A DNA stretch of 39,702 nt from Marinifilaceae bacterium (lineage in GTDB: Bacteria; Bacteroidota; Bacteroidia; Bacteroidales; Marinifilaceae), in assembly GCA_016936255.1 (NCBI GenBank), contig JAFGYE010000060.1, forward strand, positions 1 through 39,702, in the 5' to 3' direction. The notes beneath the pieces were generated by a model that saw nothing but the letters and a program-made list of their open reading frames with translations, was not told the origin of the DNA and ran no database searches. Shown here piece by piece: positions 1-8,250 of this stretch (position 1 is its first letter; every line of letters starts with the position of its first letter). The position numbers and the translations under genes were made by a program.

Positions 1-2100
1 ACCTGTGCCGGAGGCACCATCACTTTTGATGCAGGCAATGTAGGATCAACTTATTTATGGAATACAGGAGAAACCACACAGACGATTACAGTTTCCACTT
101 CCGGAAATTACAGCGTAACTGTAACAGATGCCAACGGCTGTTCGGCTTCGGATGATGCCAATGCAAGCATCCATGCAAATCCAGTTGTTGGTTTAGGAAT
201 TGATCAGGAAACCTGTGCCGGAGGCACCATCACTTTAGATGCAGGCAATGTAGGATTAACTTATTTGTGGAGTACCGGCGAAACCACTCAGGCAATCAGT
301 GTTTCTACTTCAGGAAATTACAGCGTAACAGTAACTGATGCCAACGGCTGTTCCGCTTTGGATGATGCCAATGCAACAATAAATCCGAAGCCAACAGTTA
401 ATTTGGGAGCAGATCAGGAAACTTGCTCAGGAAATGCGATCACATTTGACGCAGGCAACGCAGGTTCAACCTATTTATGGTCTACCGGAGAAACAACTCA
501 GGCAATAACAGTTTCAACGAGTGGTAATTATTCAGTAGTTGTGACTGACGCTAACGGCTGTTCCGCTACGGATGATGCCAACGCAACGATTCATGCAAAC
601 CCAACGGTAAACCTTGGGGCAGATCAGGAAACTTGTTTTGGAAATACGATCACATTTGATGCAGGTAATGCAGGATCAACCTATTTATGGAATACAGGAG
701 AAACCACACAGACGATTACAATTTCTACTTCAGGAAACTACAGCGTAACTGTAACAGATGCCAACGGCTGTTCAGCAACAGATGATGTGAATGCTACCAT
801 TCATGCGAATCCGGTTGTTGATTTAGGAATTGATCAGGAAACCTGTTCCGGAGGTACAATTACTTTTGATGCAGGCAATGCAGGATCAACTTATTTATGG
901 TCTACCGGAGAAACAACTCAGGCAATAACCGTTTCGACAAGTGGAAATTACAGTGTAACAATCACTGATACCAACGGCTGTTCAGCAACAGACGATGCCA
1001 ATGCAACTATTCATGCCAACCCAACAGTTAATTTGGGAGCAGATCAAGAAACCTGTGCCGGAGGCACCATTACATTTGATGCAGGCAATGCAGGATCAAC
1101 TTATTTATGGAGTACTGGAGAAACCACTCAGACAATCACTGTTTCAACAAGTGGCAATTATTCAGTAGTTGTGACTGACGCCAACGGCTGTTCAGCTACG
1201 GATGATGCCAATGCAACCATACACCCGAACCCGACTGTCAATTTGGGAGCAGATCAGCAGACTTGCTCAGGAAATACGATCACATTTGATGTAGGCAACG
1301 CAGGATCAACTTATTTATGGAGTACCGGTGAAACCACACAGACGATTACAGTTTCTACTTCAGGCAATTACAGCGTAACAATCACTGATGCCAACGGCTG
1401 TTCCGCTTCGGATGATGCCAATGCAACAATACATCCGAACTCAACTGTCAATTTGGGAGCAGATCAGGAAACCTGTGCCGGAGGTACAATTACTTTTGAC
1501 GCAGGCAACTCAGGTTCAACCTATTTATGGTCTACCGGAGAAACAACTCAGGGAATAACCGTTTCGACAAGTGGAAACTACAGCGTAACAGTAACTGATG
1601 TCAACGGCTGTTCGGCTACAGATGATGCCAACGCAACCATACACCTGAATCCAACCGCCAATTTGGGAGTCGATCAGCAGACCTGTGCCGGAGGTACAAT
1701 TACTTTTGATGCCGGAAATGTTGGTGCCACTTATTTATGGAATACAGGTGAAAGTGCACAGACAATCACTGTTTCCACTTCAGGCAATTATTCAGTAGTT
1801 GTGACTGATGCCAACGGCTGTTCCGCTTCGGATGATGCCAATGCAACAATACACCCGAATCCAGTTGTTGATTTAGGAATTGATCAGGAAACCTGTGCCG
1901 GAGGTACAATTACTTTTGATGCAGGCAATGCAGGATCAACTTATTTATGGTCTACAGGAGAAACAACTCAGGCAATCACCGTTTCGACAAGTGGAAATTA
2001 CAGCGTAACAGTAACAGATGTCAACGGCTGTTCAGCAACAGATGATGCCAATGCAACCATCCATGCAAATCCAACATTAGATTTGGGAGCGGATCAAACA
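1..2100 (+). repeat. Ten tandem 210-bp repeats in the adhesin gene
   Basis: The word acctgtgccgg or a close variant recurs at 1, 211, 421, 631, 841, 1051, 1261, 1471, 1681 and 1891, always exactly 210 bp apart with no indel. A degenerate eleventh unit begins at 2101. The array probably continues to the left of the window. Units differ mainly at synonymous sites and at a few amino-acid positions. Confidence 0.97.
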
Positions 2101-3843
2101 CATTGCGATGGAGATTTTGTAGTTCTTGATGCGGGAACTCAAATTGGCAGTTATTTATGGTCTACCGGTGAAACTACTCAAACAATTACAGTATCTGATG
2201 CAAATAATTACTTTGTTGATTTTACAGATGCGAACGGATGTGTTGCAACGGATAGTATTGCAGTAAATTTTTATCCGGCTTTTGATTTTAATTTATCTTA
2301 CTCAACAAATTTGGTTTGTTATGGAGATTCAACATATATAGAAGGTCCTGTTGCAACAGGATATTCGTATCAATGGAATAAGGATGGTTCTCAGCTAGTG
2401 GGCGAAACAAATTATTCGATCAAAGCTGGAGATACTGGATGGTACACTTTAAATATTATAAATGAGAATGGATGTTTAGGCTCCGATAGTGTGCATGTAG
2501 AAATAATTCATCTGCCAATTAATTCTCTTCCAAATCAGATTGATATGTGTTTTGGAGAATCTGTGATGTTGGATATAGGTGATGGAGAAAGCTTCTTATG
2601 GAATGATGGAATTACAACTCAGACAAGATTGGCCTACAGCAGTGGTGTTTATTCTGTTGAGGTTCGAGATTTGAATGGGTGTATTGGTTACGATTCTGTA
2701 AATGTAGTTGTTCATGATCTTCCTATAGTTGATCTGGGGCCTGACTTGTTTATTTGTGCAGGTGAAGAGTTGATTATTGAAGCGCCGGATGGTTATCATT
2801 CAGAATGGATTCCCGGCGGACAAACAAAAGAAATTTATGTATACGAGGAGGGTGAATTTACATTGAAAGCCACTGATGATTTTGGTTGTGTTGGTAATGA
2901 TGAGATTCGAATATTTGTACACGAGAATCCGAATGTTTATTTGGGACGCGATACCATAATTGCAGAGGGAACTACTCTTTTATTAGATGCAGGTAGCGGA
3001 TATGTTCAGTATGAATGGAACAATCAGGAAAGCTCACAATTTTTAAAGGTGGATCGAGATGGAGTGTATGCTGTGAACGTTGTAGATATGAACGGTTGCA
3101 GAGGCAATGGGAAAGTGAAAGTAGCTGTGAATCCCGTTCCAAAAATAAATTTGGGGGGGAATGCCGGTATTTGTCAGGGAACCTCTCTTATGCTGGATCC
3201 AGGGCACTGGGAAAGGTATCAATGGAGTACTGGTGAAACAACAAGAACAATTAATGTGAACCAATCGGGCAATTATATCGTAAGTGTTTGGGATGTATAC
3301 GGTATAATGGGCACAGATACCTTGCATGTAGAGGTTTATCCTAGTCCTGAGTTAAGTTTGGCTGCAGATACCTTAAGCTTTTACAAAGGTCAGACTGTTA
3401 CGATAGATGCTGGTTCGGGTTATTCTTCTTACTATTGGAGCACAGGATCAGATTGGAGAAGTATTGAGGTTGAAGAACCCGGCGACTATTCTGTTCAGGT
3501 AATGAATGATTTTGGTTGTGTTGCACAATCAGCAGCACCAGTGAAATTATTACAACCTAAAATGGTTGTTCCAAATGTTTTTACACCAAACGGGAAAGGC
3601 CCAAATGAGATATTTTATCCTGTTTTTAAAGGTGTAGTTACCGATTTTGAATTGTATATTTATTCTCGATGGGGTGAGCAGGTGTTTGAGTTGCGAAAAG
3701 ATGTTGTTAGTAATAATGAGTTGAAATACGATGGCTGGAACGGAATCTATAAAGGAGAAGAAGCTGAAATTGGCGTATATGTTTGGATGATTTTTTATGG
3801 TGGGAAAGAACGGGCTCACGGTACTGTAACCTTATTTAGATAA
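1..3843 (+). CDS. T9SS type B secreted repeat protein (SprB-like adhesin), 5' truncated by window
   Basis: The frame is open from base 1, so the true start lies upstream; 1280 residues are visible. Residues 1-700 are ten 70-aa repeats, each with a Cys near its start (ETC), a central YLWSTGETTQ-like strand and a second Cys in VTDANGC, which suggests a small Ig/PKD-like beta domain with one disulfide. Residues 700-1190 carry more diverged copies of the same motif. The last 90 residues (PNVFTPNGKGPNE to the end, with YSRWGEQVFE and YDGWNGIYKG) match the gliding-motility-associated C-terminal domain that sends type B cargo through the type IX secretion system. The SprB repeat motif of Flavobacterium adhesins is similar. 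The stop overlaps the start of the PorP/SprF-like gene (TAATG), the usual partner of such cargo. The likely role is a cell-surface or released adhesin. Ligand unknown. Confidence 0.9.
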   Translation, partial: TCAGGTITFDAGNVGSTYLWNTGETTQTITVSTSGNYSVTVTDANGCSASDDANASIHANPVVGLGIDQETCAGGTITLDAGNVGLTYLWSTGETTQAISVSTSGNYSVTVTDANGCSALDDANATINPKPTVNLGADQETCSGNAITFDAGNAGSTYLWSTGETTQAITVSTSGNYSVVVTDANGCSATDDANATIHANPTVNLGADQETCFGNTITFDAGNAGSTYLWNTGETTQTITISTSGNYSVTVTDANGCSATDDVNATIHANPVVDLGIDQETCSGGTITFDAGNAGSTYLWSTGETTQAITVSTSGNYSVTITDTNGCSATDDANATIHANPTVNLGADQETCAGGTITFDAGNAGSTYLWSTGETTQTITVSTSGNYSVVVTDANGCSATDDANATIHPNPTVNLGADQQTCSGNTITFDVGNAGSTYLWSTGETTQTITVSTSGNYSVTITDANGCSASDDANATIHPNSTVNLGADQETCAGGTITFDAGNSGSTYLWSTGETTQGITVSTSGNYSVTVTDVNGCSATDDANATIHLNPTANLGVDQQTCAGGTITFDAGNVGATYLWNTGESAQTITVSTSGNYSVVVTDANGCSASDDANATIHPNPVVDLGIDQETCAGGTITFDAGNAGSTYLWSTGETTQAITVSTSGNYSVTVTDVNGCSATDDANATIHANPTLDLGADQTHCDGDFVVLDAGTQIGSYLWSTGETTQTITVSDANNYFVDFTDANGCVATDSIAVNFYPAFDFNLSYSTNLVCYGDSTYIEGPVATGYSYQWNKDGSQLVGETNYSIKAGDTGWYTLNIINENGCLGSDSVHVEIIHLPINSLPNQIDMCFGESVMLDIGDGESFLWNDGITTQTRLAYSSGVYSVEVRDLNGCIGYDSVNVVVHDLPIVDLGPDLFICAGEELIIEAPDGYHSEWIPGGQTKEIYVYEEGEFTLKATDDFGCVGNDEIRIFVHENPNVYLGRDTIIAEGTTLLLDAGSGYVQYEWNNQESSQFLKVDRDGVYAVNVVDMNGCRGNGKVKVAVNPVPKINLGGNAGICQGTSLMLDPGHWERYQWSTGETTRTINVNQSGNYIVSVWDVYGIMGTDTLHVEVYPSPELSLAADTLSFYKGQTVTIDAGSGYSSYYWSTGSDWRSIEVEEPGDYSVQVMNDFGCVAQSAAPVKLLQPKMVVPNVFTPNGKGPNEIFYPVFKGVVTDFELYIYSRWGEQVFELRKDVVSNNELKYDGWNGIYKGEEAEIGVYVWMIFYGGKERAHGTVTLFR

Positions 3844-4868
3844 TGAGAAACGAATTGAAAATAGTAGGTGTTGTTATGCTATTATTGAATTCTTTAAATC
3901 TGTTTTCACAAGATGTAGAGTTCTCTCAGTTCTATGCGAATAAAATTTATTTGAATCCGGCATTTGCCGGTTCCGATTTCGATCCCAGAATTTCATTTGG
4001 ATACAGAAATCAGTGGCCTGAGTTAAACTCAGCGTACATAAGTTACAGCGTAGCTTACGACCAATATGTAAATGCGCTTGGCGGTGGTTTTGGACTTCAG
4101 ATTATGCAGGATGAACAAGGCGATGGAACAATTAGTACCACAACGGCAAGTGGGATGTACTCCTACACACTTCGGGTGTCCCGTGATTTCTTGATAAAAA
4201 CAGGCTTTCAGGTTTCATTTATTCAAAGAAAGTTGGATGATACTAATTTTACTTATCCGGATCAAACTGATGAATTTTATATCAATGGACTGATAAATCC
4301 TTTTACCGGTGAAGGGGTTATTGATCACTTAAGCAGGAATTATTTCGATTTTTCCACAGGGATGATAGCATCTTATAAAAATTGGTTTGTTGGTTTTGCA
4401 GCTCATCATATAACCGAACCAAACGAAACTTTTAAAGATGAAAGCGACTATTCTAAGTTGCCAAGAAAATACACTTTGCATTGTGGCGTTAACGTGCCGG
4501 TTTTCCGAAATGGTTTGCATCGAGCTGATTTTAGTTTAGCTCCTAATTTTTTGCTTCAACAACAAGGGACTAACAGACAGCTAAATTACGGCTTATATCT
4601 CTCAAAAGGTTCTGTTATTTACGGAATGTGGTACAGGGATAATTTGGAGTTGGAATACGATGCAATAATCCTGCAATTAGGAATTATTCGTGATTGGTGG
4701 CAGGTTTCCTATAGTTACGATAAAACGGTTTCTAAATTAATACACACAAACACAGGAGCTCACGAAATTTCTTTTTTAATGAGATTTAAAAATAAATCGT
4801 CAGGTTCTATGGAAAAAAATCTTAGGCGTCGAAGACAAATTGGTAGAATTAAGTGTCCGAAATTCTAG
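3843..4868 (+). CDS. PorP/SprF family type IX secretion system membrane protein
   Basis: The 341-aa protein starts with a signal peptide (hydrophobic VVMLLLNSLNLFS, cleavage near SQ). It then has the family hallmark QDVEFSQFYANKIYLNPAFAGSD and alternating beta-strand sequence typical of an outer-membrane barrel. PorP/SprF proteins sit in the outer membrane and help secrete or anchor T9SS type B cargo. The start codon overlaps the stop of the upstream repeat protein, so the two are co-transcribed and probably translationally coupled, making this the dedicated partner of that adhesin. The last 30 residues are very basic (KNLRRRRQIGRIKCPKF), an odd tail for a barrel protein. The gene ends 7 bp from the convergent kinase gene with no obvious terminator. 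The family is clear; cargo specificity is inferred from position. Confidence 0.9.
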   Translation: MRNELKIVGVVMLLLNSLNLFSQDVEFSQFYANKIYLNPAFAGSDFDPRISFGYRNQWPELNSAYISYSVAYDQYVNALGGGFGLQIMQDEQGDGTISTTTASGMYSYTLRVSRDFLIKTGFQVSFIQRKLDDTNFTYPDQTDEFYINGLINPFTGEGVIDHLSRNYFDFSTGMIASYKNWFVGFAAHHITEPNETFKDESDYSKLPRKYTLHCGVNVPVFRNGLHRADFSLAPNFLLQQQGTNRQLNYGLYLSKGSVIYGMWYRDNLELEYDAIILQLGIIRDWWQVSYSYDKTVSKLIHTNTGAHEISFLMRFKNKSSGSMEKNLRRRRQIGRIKCPKF

Positions 4869-4875
4869 ACTTTCA

Positions 4876-7308
4876 TTAAATTATCTTGTGGATAATTTCA
4901 ATTAATTCTTGTTTGATAATTGGTTTGGCAATGAAGCCATCAAATCCTGACTTAAGAACCTGTTCTTTTTCATTGGCTAAGTCATAGGCCGTTTGAGCAA
5001 TTATTTTTGTGTCCGGACTATCTTTTTTAATTAGTTTAAATGTGTCGTAGCCATTTAAATTTGGCATTTGCAGGTCTAATAGAATCAGATCAAAATGGTT
5101 TTTTGTGCAATAATCAACAGCTATCTCTCCATTTTTTGCTACGATGAGTTCAGCTCCTGTTGTTTTAAGCATTTTTTCCAAGACGGTGAGATTTACCTTA
5201 TAATCATCCACGATCAAAATCTTTTTTCCTGCTAAATTTTTATTGAAATCAGAATCTTCATTTGATGTTGAATTTACTGCAGGAGTCTTCTCTTTTTGAT
5301 AAGGGATGCTGATGAAAAAGCTGCTGCCAACATCTACAGTAGATTCCAGCCACATTTTACCATTCAAAAGTTTTACCAGTTTTTTTGATATGGAAAGTCC
5401 CAAGCCAGTTCCTCCATATTTTCGAGCATGGGAATCATCTGCTTGTCTGAATTGGTTAAAAATAACCTCTTGCTTGTCTTTCGATATTCCAATCCCAGTA
5501 TCTCTTATCGAAAAGATTATTTCATCTTCATTCAATTGATACGAAACTATAACACTGCCTTTTTCGGTGAATTTTAACGAATTTTCAATAAGATTTGTGA
5601 TAATTTGTTTTAGACGAAAGGGATCAGTGTAAATAACAGATTGCTCATCACTTAATCCTTTTAAGAACTGAAGTTTAATATGATCTTTTCCTTTGCCCGT
5701 TTTAATTTTTTCGAAAGTCTGGTGTAATTCATCAAAAAGCTGATTTAAATTAAAAATTGTTCTGGAGATTTTTAGCTCTCCGGATTCAATTTTTGAAAAA
5801 TCGATTATATCATTAATTAAATTTAGTAAGGAATTTCCACTATTTCTGATATGACTGAAAAATTGTTTTCTGGTGTCATAAGGGATATCATCTTCCTGCA
5901 ACAACTCCGAGAATCCGATAATAGCATTCATTGGAGTACGTATTTCATGAGACATGTTGGCAAGAAAGGAAGATTTTAAACGATCAGATTCCTCCGCACG
6001 TTCTTTAGCAATTTCTAATTCTTTTTCCTTCTGACTACGAACGTCAATCATTCTGTTAATTGTTTTTGACATATCCCGAAATTCCGGGAAATATAATTCA
6101 TCAGGATTAATTTTAATGGATTGTGTGGATGCTTTACGGAAGAAATTATTGAATGAAACGAAGTTTCGATTCATCTTTTTTGAAATAAATTTAGACGTGA
6201 AATAGAAGGCTAGAATGGCAATTACAATTAAAATAATAATTTGATAAATATATTTTAAAACTGTTTCCCGCAATTCAATATGGGCTGTTTGAATGTTTGC
6301 GTCAATATCTCTTGTGTAGATACCTGCTCCAATCACCCAGTCCCAATCGTCAATTGTTACGATATACGAAACCTTCGTTCCCTTTTCTATAGATGGATCT
6401 TGATATTCAACGAAACCTTTCCCATTAACTTCTGCTTGCGATAATATGTTTGCAACATTATTTCTACGAAGAATATTTTTATAGTCTCGATAGTTTTTCC
6501 CAATACTTTCATTGTTATTATGAAGCAGACAGGTTCCATCTTTTTTATATACAAAGAAAGAATTGTCATCACCAAGGCTTATTTGGTTAATTCTATTTAA
6601 TGCTTCTTTTTGGTTTTCTTCTTCCAAGTCATCTAAAAAAGAAAAACTTCCAAAGTACCAATTGTAAGGTGTGAATTTCTTGATATATGACACCTTTGTG
6701 TAAGCGTTGTATTTGTTTTTTATCTTATTCGGATTTTCATATTTAGTGTAAGCTTCATCTTGATACATCATTAAGTTGATTTCATTCTTAATGAGATAAT
6801 TTTTGTTCAGATCCTGAAAATCAATCAGGTTTTGCCCCTCCTTTTCTTTTGAGAAAGGATACAAAATCCCTTTTCCAGCTAAAGTGTTAATAAAAACGTA
6901 TCCTTTATCATTCGAGAAACGAATGGGAGAAATAGCCTGCTTAATTATTTGTTTTATTTTCTGATCGGAGATTTTCCCTTTGTTCTGTTTGTAAATATTT
7001 GATGCAATAGCATGTGCTTGATTAACAAGGCTTTTAAGTCTGTTTTTAATTCTGTTTTCGGCCTGAGCATTTTGATAATTAATAAAATTAGTGCACTCTT
7101 CTGTTTTGCTTATCAACAATTTCTTTTGTTGAGCGATGGATTTAATTCTAAGAGCTTCTGATTCAATTGTGAATTTTGAGATTTCTTTATAGATCCAAAT
7201 GCCTCCTATTCCAACAAGAAAGCTTACCGTTAATACAAGAAATAGCAGAAAGTAGGCTCTGCTAACACTAAGATTATTTTGTTTCTGTTTTAAAGGCCTT
7301 AAATTCAT
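4876..7308 (-). CDS. Cache-domain hybrid sensor histidine kinase with receiver domain
   Basis: This 810-aa membrane kinase has a short cytoplasmic N-terminus and a first membrane helix at about 18-40. A large extracytoplasmic region (about 41-348) contains two Cache-like motifs: IRFSNDKGYVFI near 130 with a later WYFGSF, and NSFFVYKKDGTCLLH near 249 with DWDWVIGAGIYT. A second helix lies at about 354-372. A HisKA domain follows with [16 protein letters not shown] (phospho-acceptor His454), then an HATPase domain (N box near 574, GTGLGLSI near 633) and a C-terminal receiver (acidic Asp701/702, phospho-Asp745, Lys795). Cache domains bind small organic ligands, so this is a chemosensor feeding a phosphorelay. 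No HTH output is present, so phosphate must pass to another protein. It is the second gene of a pair, 14 bp downstream of an unknown 186-aa protein. Confidence 0.93.
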   Translation of the reverse strand: MNLRPLKQKQNNLSVSRAYFLLFLVLTVSFLVGIGGIWIYKEISKFTIESEALRIKSIAQQKKLLISKTEECTNFINYQNAQAENRIKNRLKSLVNQAHAIASNIYKQNKGKISDQKIKQIIKQAISPIRFSNDKGYVFINTLAGKGILYPFSKEKEGQNLIDFQDLNKNYLIKNEINLMMYQDEAYTKYENPNKIKNKYNAYTKVSYIKKFTPYNWYFGSFSFLDDLEEENQKEALNRINQISLGDDNSFFVYKKDGTCLLHNNNESIGKNYRDYKNILRRNNVANILSQAEVNGKGFVEYQDPSIEKGTKVSYIVTIDDWDWVIGAGIYTRDIDANIQTAHIELRETVLKYIYQIIILIVIAILAFYFTSKFISKKMNRNFVSFNNFFRKASTQSIKINPDELYFPEFRDMSKTINRMIDVRSQKEKELEIAKERAEESDRLKSSFLANMSHEIRTPMNAIIGFSELLQEDDIPYDTRKQFFSHIRNSGNSLLNLINDIIDFSKIESGELKISRTIFNLNQLFDELHQTFEKIKTGKGKDHIKLQFLKGLSDEQSVIYTDPFRLKQIITNLIENSLKFTEKGSVIVSYQLNEDEIIFSIRDTGIGISKDKQEVIFNQFRQADDSHARKYGGTGLGLSISKKLVKLLNGKMWLESTVDVGSSFFISIPYQKEKTPAVNSTSNEDSDFNKNLAGKKILIVDDYKVNLTVLEKMLKTTGAELIVAKNGEIAVDYCTKNHFDLILLDLQMPNLNGYDTFKLIKKDSPDTKIIAQTAYDLANEKEQVLKSGFDGFIAKPIIKQELIEIIHKII

Positions 7309-7322
7309 ATTCTAAAATTAAC

Positions 7323-7883
7323 TCAAATTTTGAATTGTTCTATTATTTGGTCAAAAATTGGATTAAATATTTCAAATCCGGATTGAATATCATTTTTCAC
7401 ATTTTCATCAATTAAGTTTTCGTTAAATTTATAACTGTTAGAATGTTTATTGATAATACTTATGTCGTAACGTTTCGTTTTTTTGTTGATTACGAAATGT
7501 GGAATTGTATGGAAAGCCGCTTTTATCGAAAATTGATCTTTGATCAAAATTTTCTTTTCAAGAAGGAAATTGTACAAATCAATAAAATGAATGGATGAGT
7601 TGGAAAGAAAGACCCGTAGTTCAAAATTTAAGGAAAGCGGAATCTCATAAAAGAAATTGAAATCTTTACATGCTTGATTTTGATAGTGGATTATTACCCT
7701 GTTCATATTCACATTAGCAGGACTGTATTCTATGTTCCATTCCAAATTAGTAATTGTATTTAGGTCTTTTTTTATTGCATGAAGAATTTTTAAACGGGGG
7801 AGTGTGTTGAGAACAAAATTTTGATTCTCAGAATACTCTTCACAAAGCTTCCCTAAATTTGTTGCAGTAAAAGTATATTTCAT
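7323..7883 (-). CDS. Protein of unknown function, operon partner of the Cache kinase
   Basis: I do not recognise this 186-aa protein. It has no signal peptide or membrane segment, and is rich in Asn, Ile, Phe and Lys. It looks like a mixed alpha/beta soluble domain: a predicted helix near the N-terminus, then strands such as NRVIIHYQN and LRVFLSN. The ATG at 7881-7883 is the only good start. It lies 14 bp upstream of the kinase on the same strand, so the two are very likely one operon and this protein may modulate or receive signal from the kinase. No REC or HPt signature can be seen. Function is not assigned. Confidence 0.75.
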   Translation of the reverse strand: MKYTFTATNLGKLCEEYSENQNFVLNTLPRLKILHAIKKDLNTITNLEWNIEYSPANVNMNRVIIHYQNQACKDFNFFYEIPLSLNFELRVFLSNSSIHFIDLYNFLLEKKILIKDQFSIKAAFHTIPHFVINKKTKRYDISIINKHSNSYKFNENLIDENVKNDIQSGFEIFNPIFDQIIEQFKI

Positions 7884-8250
7884 AAAATAATTTTTCTCAA
7901 TTGGTAATTATAGAGAACAAAAGAAGTGAATTTATATGAATGGTTTATAAATTCAATTTAAAATTGAGTCTTTTTATGTTTTAAAATGTTTTCATAAACC
8001 AAATACGTAATAAAATAAAAATTGTTAATTTTTTATCTTTAATTTTTACAAAATCACACTTGTTATTAGTAATTCAGAATCATAGTAGATAAGCAAATTT
8101 ATAGTTTGGGTTCGTTCTGCGGTGGATAGAATATCTTTAAAGTAATTATTTAAGCGTGTTTAATGCTGTTTCGCAGCAAATAAATGGCTGCAATTGTACT
8201 TGACACATTTGACACATTTTTAATTTATACTTATTTACTATTATTGCAGA
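7884..8250. other. Divergent intergenic region between two sensor kinase loci
   Basis: These 367 bp are very AT-rich and contain no credible ORF. They must hold promoters for the leftward unknown-protein/kinase pair and the rightward propeller kinase. An inverted repeat TCAATTT-A-AAATTGA lies at 7953-7967. A tandem direct repeat of TTGACACAT occupies 8200-8217, about 35-50 bp before the rightward ATG. No clean TAnnTTTG box could be assigned in either direction. Confidence 0.6.

Noticed and set aside
1-2100. CRISPR-like regular repeat array
   Set aside because: The 210-bp units are contiguous, in frame and protein coding with no unique spacers.
3043-3819. Leftward frames antisense to the end of the adhesin gene
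   Set aside because: They oppose a clear T9SS domain-coding region and have no plausible starts or motifs.
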